In this document: positions 53,980 through 60,475 of the stretch, piece after piece
Layout: the number at the start of each line of letters is the position of its first letter
Numbering within the stretch: the first letter of the stretch is position 1
Assembly: GCA_964458015.1 (NCBI GenBank)
Contig: CAYWGR010000006.1
Span: 1 to 60,475, forward strand
Source: CAYWGR01 sp964458015
GTDB lineage: Bacteria; Planctomycetota; Planctomycetia; Pirellulales; Thermoguttaceae
Reading direction: 5' to 3'
Length of the DNA: 60,475 nt
Notes under the pieces: generated by a model
Told to the model about the DNA's origin: nothing
Database searches by the model: none
Seen by the model: the letters and a program-made list of their open reading frames with translations, nothing else
Made by a program: the position numbers and the translations under genes

Positions 53980-55302
53980 CTACCACTCGATCGAGACAGC
54001 GGCGGTGGTCATGCCGGCGCCGACGGAGCAAAGAATCAGCTTGTCGCCGGTCTTAAGCGTTTCTTCGACTTCGAGCATGGCGATGGGAATGCTTGCGCTT
54101 GATGTGTTGCCGACGCGCTCGACGTTGAGAAAGAACCGTTCGAAGTCGATGCCGACGCGCCGGGCGGCCGCCTTGATGATCCGTCCGTTTGCCTGATGCG
54201 GAACGATCCAACGCAGGTCGTCGGCGATCCAACCGCTTTTAGCGATCGACTGGCGAATGATCTCGGTGAAGCTTTCCGTGGCGAACCGGAACAAAGCATG
54301 GCCGTCGATGCGGATCCACGGGTCAATGTCGCCGTGTCCGTTGCGAATAGTGTAGCCGGGGTCTCCGCGTCGCGCCATATGCAGGCCGCGGGTATCGGCG
54401 CCCAAGATGGTTTGATGGATGCGATGGCCTGGGACGTCGGCTGAAATAATGGCCGCCCCCGCGCCGTCGCCGAAGAGGAAATAGGCGTTGCGGTCCGAGG
54501 GGTCGAGCAGTCGCGACTGCATATCGACGCCGACCGTCAAGACATTGTGTGCCGTACCCGAAAGAATCATGCCTTGCGCTACGGAAACGGCGTAGAGCCA
54601 ACCGGCGCAAGCCGCGTTCAGGTCGAAGGCTGGGATAGTTTGCAGATTCAAGCGATCCTGAAGTATAGCGGCCGTCGAGGGCATGGCCATGTCGGGCGTC
54701 GTGGTGGCCACAATGACCGCGTCGATATCCTTGGCGGCGATGCCGGAGCGGCGGATTGCCTCGAGAGCGGCCCGGTAGGCCATATCGGAGGGTTTTTCGT
54801 CAGGGCCGGCCCAGCGGCGTTGGCGAATGCCTGTTACTTGAAATACGTAATCGGCCGTGATTTCCGGAAAGCTTTCGACCAATTCGTCATTGCAGACGAC
54901 GCGGTCGGGCAGATAGCCCCCGAAGCCGACGAAACCGATGCGTTGGACGTGGTGCAAGGCGCGGGACGATTCGGAAGCTGCTTCCGAACGCACAACGACC
55001 CGATCGGCGGCAGCGGCCGGCGGAATCCAATCGTGCATGGCCGGATCGTCGGTTTCAATTTCCATGAGCGGCTCGGTCAGCGGGATGGTTTCGCCTTCGA
55101 GATGAAAACGCCGGATCACGAGCCCATCGCAAGGAGCCTCGAAATCGAAAACCGATTTCGCGCTGTCGATTTGCACCAGGGGCTGGCCTTTGGAAAAACG
55201 ATCGCCTTCGACCAAATGCCATTCGATAATCGAGGCTTCGAATTCCGTAGCGCCCTGGGCGGGCAAATACAACGGCATTTTGAACAACGCGGCTTCCATC
55301 AT
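53980..55302 (-). CDS. Lipoyl domain fused to 3-oxoacyl-ACP synthase III
   Basis: A 440-residue fusion. Residues 7-85 are a biotinyl/lipoyl domain: 'EWHLVEGDRFSKGQPLVQIDSAKSVFDFEAPCDGLV' in the family layout, with Lys49 at the modified position. After a linker, residues 120-440 are a complete KAS III: Cys232 in 'NAACAGWLYAV', His369 in 'IVPHQANGRI' and Asn399 in 'ERVGNTSSASIP'. It overlaps the E1 gene upstream (ATGA) and follows it in the operon. KAS III normally condenses acyl-CoA with malonyl-ACP; here the tethered lipoyl arm could bring an acyl group from E1 directly to Cys232. The exact reaction is inference. Confidence 0.85.
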   Translation of the reverse strand: MMEAALFKMPLYLPAQGATEFEASIIEWHLVEGDRFSKGQPLVQIDSAKSVFDFEAPCDGLVIRRFHLEGETIPLTEPLMEIETDDPAMHDWIPPAAAADRVVVRSEAASESSRALHHVQRIGFVGFGGYLPDRVVCNDELVESFPEITADYVFQVTGIRQRRWAGPDEKPSDMAYRAALEAIRRSGIAAKDIDAVIVATTTPDMAMPSTAAILQDRLNLQTIPAFDLNAACAGWLYAVSVAQGMILSGTAHNVLTVGVDMQSRLLDPSDRNAYFLFGDGAGAAIISADVPGHRIHQTILGADTRGLHMARRGDPGYTIRNGHGDIDPWIRIDGHALFRFATESFTEIIRQSIAKSGWIADDLRWIVPHQANGRIIKAAARRVGIDFERFFLNVERVGNTSSASIPIAMLEVEETLKTGDKLILCSVGAGMTTAAVSIEW

Positions 55303-57404
55303 CCCTCCCGGACCATGCGATCAACAGCGGCTTCAATGCGATGACGGTTCGGCCGGCAATAGGATTCCAATTCCGGCGCGAAGGGCACCGGCAAATCGGG
55401 CGAGGAGATCAACATCGGCGGACATTTCAACGCATGCATCGCCTCGCGACAAACCGATGCGATGATGTGGTTGCCCAAACCTTGAACCGCGCCGCTCTCT
55501 TGCACGACGAGCAGGCGTCCGGTTTTGCACACCGATTCGAGAATCGGACCAAGATCCATCGGTTGCAAAACAAAGGGGTTCCATACTTCGATCGAGCGGG
55601 GACTGTCGGCCGCGATGGCCAATGCTTCGTGAACCATCGCGCCAAAGGCCACCAGGGTGATATCCGATCCTTCGTTGTAACGCCGCGGCCGCCAGATGGA
55701 TTCCAAATTGCCGTCGAAATCGATCGGGCCGCCCTTGCTCCAGTAGAGCAGCTTGTGCTCGAGGACCATGCAGGGATTGGGATCGTGGAAGCCGGCGACC
55801 AGGGCCTCGAACGTTTCTTGGGCCGTGGCGGGATAAAGTAATTTCAGACCCGGAAAACGCGACCAAAGGCCCTCGAATTCGCCCGAGTGGAACGCGCCCA
55901 TCGTCAGTCCGCCGCCACAGGGCAACCGCAGCAACAAAGGAGCGGGCCGACCCGAGCGGAAAAACCACGTGCCGGCGTTTAGGCCGAGCTGGGTGCAAGC
56001 TTCGGTTGAAAAATCGGCGAATTGGAATTCGAGGATCGGCCGCGCGCCGATTTGGGAAGCGCCTAAGGCAAACCCGACTTGCGCCGACTCGCATATGGGC
56101 ATGTCGAGCACGCGCTGCGGTCCGTGCCGTTCGATGAGTCCCTTGCATGTTTTGAACGCCGAGCCGTAAACGCCGATGTCGAGCCCCATGAGGAACGCGT
56201 GGGGATCGTTCTCTAAAATGTAATCCAAAGCCCGGCCGACGGCTTCGCCGTTCTTCACGCGCGTGGCGTGATAGGGCTTGACCGTGGGCAACGAGGTTTC
56301 GGCGAAGACCGCCATGCGATTGCTCGCCGGATTCGGTCGTTTGGCCGCCATGGAACTGGTGACGGCCGAGCGAACTTCCTCTTCGACAGCCTTTTCCAAA
56401 GCCGTGAGAGACTCGTCGGACATGCCGCAAAGTTCCAATACCTTTTGGCGCGCCAGAAGAAGCGGATCGCGTTGCCGCCATTCTTGAAGGCGCTCGGCCG
56501 GCACGTATTCGCCTTTGTCGTAGGCGGCATGGCCATGCAAACGGTAGGTCATGCATTCCAAGACGGCCGGCAACTGCGAGGCTTGCATCACATCCAGGGC
56601 GTCGCAAACCGAGGTGTACACTTCCCAAGCGTCGGTGCCGTCGATCGTGCGGCCGGGAATGCCGTAGCCGCGGGCACGGTCGGAAAGATGTTGGCAGTTG
56701 TATTGGAGATCGGTCGGCGTGGAAAAAGAATAATGATTGTTCTGGATCAGGTACAAGAGGGGTACTTTTCGCACCGAAGCCAGATTGAGTGATTCGTGAA
56801 TCTCGCCCGTGCTGCTTCCGCCGTCGCCGATAACGGCCAAGCCGAAGGCTTGTTCGCCGGCTTGCCGCGCGGCCCAAACACCGCCCATGACAAGGCTGGT
56901 CATTCGGCCCAAATGGCTAATCATGGGGAATCGCCGAGAACCGGCGTCGCCGTGATGTGCATTGCCCTCGCGTCCGTGGGTCGGGCTCTCGGCATTGGCC
57001 ATGTATTGGCAAAACAACTGGTGCGGCGTGGCTCCTAAAAGCAAGTGGCTGGCAAAGTCGCGATGCAAGAGGGAAACCACATCGAGCCCGGGACGCAAGG
57101 GCATGGCCATGCCGACGGCCGTGGCCTCGTTGCCGGCGCTGGTGGTCACGGTGCCTTTGACATAGCCCTTCTGGAACAATTCCATGATGCGGTCTTCCAT
57201 CCGACGAGACAGCAGCATCAGGGGATACGCAGCCTTGTAGAAATCGGGCTGTGCGAGCCGTTGCGGATAGCGAACGATTTCGGGGATGTCGCGATGGGCG
57301 GCATCAATACGCGACAACCCGCCGATACGACGAACGTCGGTGGTTCGTCCACGTCGGACCGACACTGGAACGCCGGTCTGTGGGGTGTCTATGTGGGTTG
57401 CCAA
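55299..57404 (-). CDS. 2-oxoacid dehydrogenase E1 (alpha and beta fused)
   Basis: A 701-residue TPP enzyme, decarboxylating a 2-oxoacid and passing the acyl group to a lipoyl arm. Residues 60-370 are E1-alpha with TPP motif 'GDGGSSTGEIHES...NN' (193-223) and 'RDFASHLLLGATPHQ'; residues 375-700 are E1-beta with 'ICESAQVGFALGASQIGARPILEFQFADF', 'LLRLPCGGG' and a C-terminal transketolase domain. The fused layout resembles branched-chain oxoacid dehydrogenase-like proteins. Start is TTG 57404, as no better start keeps the N-terminus; uncertain. No E2 or E3 gene is adjacent: the next gene is the lipoyl-KAS III fusion. Confidence 0.9.
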   Translation of the reverse strand: MATHIDTPQTGVPVSVRRGRTTDVRRIGGLSRIDAAHRDIPEIVRYPQRLAQPDFYKAAYPLMLLSRRMEDRIMELFQKGYVKGTVTTSAGNEATAVGMAMPLRPGLDVVSLLHRDFASHLLLGATPHQLFCQYMANAESPTHGREGNAHHGDAGSRRFPMISHLGRMTSLVMGGVWAARQAGEQAFGLAVIGDGGSSTGEIHESLNLASVRKVPLLYLIQNNHYSFSTPTDLQYNCQHLSDRARGYGIPGRTIDGTDAWEVYTSVCDALDVMQASQLPAVLECMTYRLHGHAAYDKGEYVPAERLQEWRQRDPLLLARQKVLELCGMSDESLTALEKAVEEEVRSAVTSSMAAKRPNPASNRMAVFAETSLPTVKPYHATRVKNGEAVGRALDYILENDPHAFLMGLDIGVYGSAFKTCKGLIERHGPQRVLDMPICESAQVGFALGASQIGARPILEFQFADFSTEACTQLGLNAGTWFFRSGRPAPLLLRLPCGGGLTMGAFHSGEFEGLWSRFPGLKLLYPATAQETFEALVAGFHDPNPCMVLEHKLLYWSKGGPIDFDGNLESIWRPRRYNEGSDITLVAFGAMVHEALAIAADSPRSIEVWNPFVLQPMDLGPILESVCKTGRLLVVQESGAVQGLGNHIIASVCREAMHALKCPPMLISSPDLPVPFAPELESYCRPNRHRIEAAVDRMVREG

Positions 57405-57689
57405 AAGGGCTTGCCTTTCCGTGGCCAGACTTAAAAATGGGGCAGCAATTGCCTACCTCGAATAATCCTGTGAGGGCCGGATTGTAACCCGACGCTCCGA
57501 TGGTGTCACGATCAGTTACACAAGATTTACCAGGAACACCAAGCATTTACAGAGCGTGAACACGCCCCGAATCGCCTATTTTGCCGAAAATGGCTGGATT
57601 GCTGTGGGGGAATTGACAGAATGGTCGTTTCGCCGTACAACGCGGCATGAATTGACGTAAAAAAACATCTCGATGCTGGTGATGATTCC

Positions 57690-59130
57690 ATGCCCGACAA
57701 TCCAAACCAATACGACAATCCGTTGATTTCCCGCTATGCTTCGCCCGAGATGAGTGCGCTGTGGAGTCCACAGCGAAAATTCAGCACGTGGCGTCGGCTC
57801 TGGATCGCTTTGGCTGAGGCCGAGTCGGAACTAGGCTTGCCCGTAAGCCAGGCGCAAATCGATCAGATGCGAGCGCATGTGGAGGAGATCGATTTCGAGG
57901 CGGCTGCTCGGTATGAACGCAAGTTGCGGCATGATGTGATGGCCCATGTTCATACGTTCGGCGACGTGTGCCCCGACGCCCGGCCGATCATCCATCTTGG
58001 TGCGACGAGTTGCTATGTGACCGACAACACGGATCTGTTGTTGTTGCGTGAGGGATTGCAGATGGTTGCCGAACGTGTGGCGGCGGTCATCGACGGCTTG
58101 GCCCAGTTCGCCGTCGCTTATCGTGACTTGCCTTGTTTGGGATTCACGCATCTTCAGCCGGCGCAACCCGTGACGGTCGGCAAGCGGGCGTGTCTGTGGG
58201 CCCACGATTTTGCGATGGACTTGGCCNNNNNNNNNNGAATTCGAGTATCGGATCGCTTCGATCAAGGCATTAGGCAGCAAAGGCACGACCGGCACCCAGG
58301 CAAGTTTCTTGGAATTGTTCCACGGCGACCACGCCAAGGTGCGCAAGTTGGAAAGGCTCGTGTGCCGCAAGATGGGGTTCGACGATTCGTATCCCGTCAG
58401 CGGGCAGACCTATTCGCGGAAGATCGATTCGTTTGTGTTGGGTAATTTGTCGGGCGTCGCCCAAAGCGCCCACAAGATGGCCACCGATCTGCGGCTCTTG
58501 GCCCATCGTAAAGAGGTTGAGGAACCGTTCGAAAAGGATCAAATCGGCTCGTCGGCGATGGCCTATAAGAGAAACCCGATGCGCAGCGAGCGGATTTGTT
58601 CGCTGGCGCGGTTCGTTACCAGTTTGGAGTCGAGCGCGGCACAAACGGCCTCGGTCCAATGGTTAGAACGGACGTTGGACGACAGCGCCAACCGCCGGCT
58701 GACGTTGCCACAAGCTTTTTTGGCGACCGATGCGGTGTTGATCCTTTGCCAGAACGTGACGGCGGGTTTGGTGGTGTATCCGAAGGTGATTGCCGCCCAT
58801 TTGCTGGCGGAACTGCCGTTCATGGCCACCGAAAACATCTTGATGGCGGCCGTTGCGGCCGGCGGTGATCGCCAGGATCTGCACGAACGGATCCGCCGTC
58901 ATTCGCAAGCGGCCTCGGCCGTGGTCAAGGAACAAGGCGGAGCCAATGACCTGCTCGAACGCTTGTCGGCCGATCCGGCGTTTGCCAAAGTTGATTTGGC
59001 CACGGTGATGGAGCCCTTACAGTATGTCGGGCGCTCACCGCAGCAGGTTGACGAGTTTGTCGCCGAAGTGGTCGAACAGATCCGAGCGAAATACGCCGGC
59101 CAAGGCGGCGAGGCGGAGATTCACGTGTAG
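57690..59130 (+). CDS. purB: Adenylosuccinate lyase, human-type (split by a scaffold gap)
   Basis: Two purine steps: SAICAR to AICAR and adenylosuccinate to AMP. About 476 residues resembling the eukaryotic-type enzyme: 'LGATSCYVTDNTDLLLLREG', 'LGFTHLQPAQPVTVGKRACLW' (catalytic His), signature 'GSSAMAYKRNPMRSERIC', 'SVQWLERTLDDSANRRLTLPQAFLATD' and 'VVYPKVIAAHLLAELPFMATENILMA'. Ten Ns at 58227-58236 shift the frame. Joining the sides with nothing missing ('AMDLA' then 'EFEYRIASIKALGSKGTTGTQ') gives the length of the family in this helix, so the true gap is probably zero bases. Start ATG 57690. Confidence 0.95.
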
Positions 59131-59136
59131 CACAAT

Positions 59137-59168
59137 GTAGGGCGGGTCGAGCGAAGCGATGGCCCGCC
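59137..59168 (+). repeat. REP-like element, left copy
   Basis: A 32-base element with arms GGCGGG and CCCGCC around a GAGCGAAGCGATGG core, forming a hairpin. It differs at two positions from 59650-59681, which stands just upstream of the RAYT transposase remnant. Confidence 0.75.
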
Positions 59169-59223
59169 ACGATATTCTCGTCCAATAGAGCGCTACCGAC
59201 AATTCGTCGAATGAGTAGACGCC

Positions 59224-59643
59224 ATGCTGTACTACTTATTGATGTATTACGAAGCGATCATGGCGGCTTTCTCCATTGCGATCTGGCTTGTGGTAAAATA
59301 CTGGAATGGAAAGCATGCTGAAAACTTGCCCAGTATGTCCTTGGTCGCGATTTTCTGGTCTTTCTTCAACTACTGGAATTTAGAACTCATTCAGCAATAT
59401 CTTAACACGACTAAACTTTGGAGAGGTGACAGCGCACTGCTGTCATTTATCGGTGCTTTAGTTGCCATTGTTTGTGGCCACATCGCACTCATTCAGATAA
59501 GAAGACGTGGTACGGCCAGGCCAATTCGCATTATGACCGTAGTTGCTTTGCTATGTGCCTATCCGTATTTGATCTACTGGTTGCTGATCATATTGGTATG
59601 GTTACGATATGTTTGGTTGATGCGAGGATACCCTGGACCATAA
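59224..59643 (+). CDS. Small integral membrane protein
   Basis: A 139-residue protein with about four membrane helices ('YYEAIMAAFSIAIWLVVKYW', 'SMSLVAIFWSFFNYW', 'SFIGALVAIVCGHIALIQI', 'IMTVVALLCAYPYLIYWLLIILVWL'), rich in Trp and Tyr. No family recognised. It is enclosed between two REP-like elements and is AT-richer than its neighbours, so it may have arrived with the transposable unit; that is inference. Confidence 0.55.
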   Translation: MLYYLLMYYEAIMAAFSIAIWLVVKYWNGKHAENLPSMSLVAIFWSFFNYWNLELIQQYLNTTKLWRGDSALLSFIGALVAIVCGHIALIQIRRRGTARPIRIMTVVALLCAYPYLIYWLLIILVWLRYVWLMRGYPGP

Positions 59644-59649
59644 GAGGAG

Positions 59650-59681
59650 GTAGGGCAGGTCGAGCAAAGCGATGGCCCGCC
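59650..59681 (+). repeat. REP-like element, right copy
   Basis: The second copy of the 59137-59168 element, 30 of 32 bases identical. It precedes the RAYT gene by about 55 bases, the arrangement in which RAYT transposases recognise their own flanking REPs. Confidence 0.75.
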
Positions 59682-59736
59682 GAAAAATTCCCTGCCATAC
59701 AAATTTCCGTATTATCGTGTTTGGAAGAGCTTGAAA

Positions 59737-60088
59737 ATGCCAGACTACCGTAGGTGTTATGAACCGGGCGGAACATATTTCTTTACGGTAGTCACGCACC
59801 AGCGCAGGCCAATTCTCAACAACGACGTAGCCAGAAAATGTCTTCGTTTAGCAATGGAAAAAGAACGGGCTAAACGAACTTTTGAGATTATTGCTTTTGT
59901 ATTGCTTCCCGATCATTTGCATACAATCTGGACTTTGCCGATTGGGGATTCCAGCTATTCTTTACGCTGGGCAAAGATCAAGGAGGATTTTACACGTGCA
60001 TACTTAGCGGAAGGCGGTGTGGATGGGAATTGTTCCCAATCGCGTCAGCATCGGCGGGAACGCGGGATTTGGCAGCAACGCGCACAAC
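59737..60088 (+). pseudogene. REP-associated tyrosine transposase (RAYT), truncated
   Basis: The first about 115 residues of a Y1/HUH transposase: 'RRCYEPGGTYFFTVVTHQRRPIL' and 'FEIIAFVLLPDHLHTIWTLP', where His-Leu-His is the metal-binding HUH motif, then 'DSSYSLRWAKIKEDFTRAYL' and 'RRERGIWQQR'. The C-terminal part with the catalytic Tyr ('YIHYNPVKHG' in relatives) is missing: from about 60068 the sequence matches a DNA adenine methylase in another frame. Start ATG 59737 (an upstream TTG at 59731 is possible). Inactive as it stands. Confidence 0.85.
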
Positions 60089-60475
60089 AAAGCCACCGGC
60101 TTCCGCTCCAACTCCAACCGCAGCGGCACAACGCCCGCCCACGATTGGATGCACTATCCCGACTCCCTGGCTATGTTCTGCGAGCGCTTGCGCGGTGTGG
60201 TGATCGAGAATCGCAACGCGGCCGAGGTGATGCAAACCCACGATGCGCCCAAAACGCTCCACTATGTTGATCCGCCGTACATCAAGAGCACGCGCGCCAA
60301 TACCGAGGATGATTACCGTTTCGAGATGACGGACGACGAGCACCGCGAACTGGCGGCCGCGCTTCACGGCTTGCGCGGCATGGTGGTTCTATCCGGCTAC
60401 CCGTGTGCGCTGTACGATGCGCTATACGCCGACTGGCACAAGGTAGAGCGCGGGGCCTTTGCCGATGGAGCACGG
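60068..60475 (+). CDS. DNA adenine methylase, D12 class (partial, runs off the window)
   Basis: Frame beginning 'FGSNAHNKATGFRSNSNRSGTTPAHDW' and continuing 'LRGVVIENRNAAEVMQTHDAPKTLHYVDPPYIKSTRANTEDDYRFEMTDDEHRELAAAL': the 'DPPY' motif IV of N6-adenine methylases of the Dam/D12 class, in the form often seen in phages. The N-terminus is missing, as the sequence joins the RAYT remnant within GGGATTTGGCAG-like shared bases. Probably a phage or island gene, or a chimeric contig join. Confidence 0.85.

Noticed and set aside
1..60475. CRISPR array or rRNA genes
   Set aside because: No regularly spaced direct repeats and no rRNA-like sequence were seen on either strand.

Overview
The window looks like a planctomycete chromosome fragment, most likely Pirellulales-like, from a draft or metagenome assembly. 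The phylum call rests on families I associate with that group (a HYExAFE protein, a DUF1080 protein, a TIGR03790 protein, a large exported CHAT protein, a human-type PurB, DUF4139, loosely packed housekeeping genes with long intergenic gaps) and is inference. Four runs of exactly 10 Ns are scaffold joins: three interrupt genes (thrS, a devC-like permease, purB) and one is intergenic. In the three genes the reading frames show that the true gap is not 10 bases.

Left end (1-2523): the end of an integrative element, with a small XRE regulator, a small membrane protein and a decayed tyrosine recombinase whose 3' end runs into a tRNA-Val gene on the other strand, the probable attachment site. Positions 2524-9890: translation genes (thrS, infC, hisS) mixed with a class I amidotransferase, a cysteine-cluster protein, a DUF2007/zinc-ribbon protein and a HYExAFE nuclease-like protein. 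Positions 9882-17473: a palindromic repeat, an exported CHAT protein, a TPR protein broken by an in-frame stop and a two-domain esterase-like protein; a roughly 110-bp dispersed repeat precedes the last two. Positions 17617-24873: cyclopropane synthase family enzyme, tadA, a TIGR03790 protein coupled to pepT, a DEDD exonuclease, a candidate small RNA and an XRE regulator.

Positions 24964-31217: class II DAHP synthase, the complete EF-P lysylation set (epmB, efp, epmA), a PIN toxin-antitoxin pair and aroB. Positions 31288-43942: DUF4139 protein, murA with a second PIN toxin-antitoxin pair at its 3' end, a devB-devC-devC exporter set without an ATPase, and a polyphosphate operon (CHAD, ppx/gppA, ppk1) whose phosphatase gene carries an in-frame stop. 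Positions 44118-52339: DUF1080 protein, an anchored LamG-like protein, a second candidate structured RNA, two adjacent SPFH proteins, a LURP-one protein and a cold-shock protein. Positions 52347-60475: a third repeat copy, a tgt gene with an internal deletion, a two-gene operon joining a 2-oxoacid dehydrogenase E1 to a lipoyl-ketoacyl synthase III fusion, purB, and a REP/RAYT transposon remnant joined to a phage-type DNA adenine methylase at the window edge.

The most novel candidates are the E1 plus lipoyl-KASIII operon, which seems to replace the usual E2 acyltransferase with a condensing enzyme, and two short transcription units with promoter, internal stems and terminator (about 47602-47756 and 23820-23950). 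Several genes (integrase, TPR protein, ppx, tgt) carry disabling lesions; whether these are real or assembly errors cannot be settled from the sequence alone.
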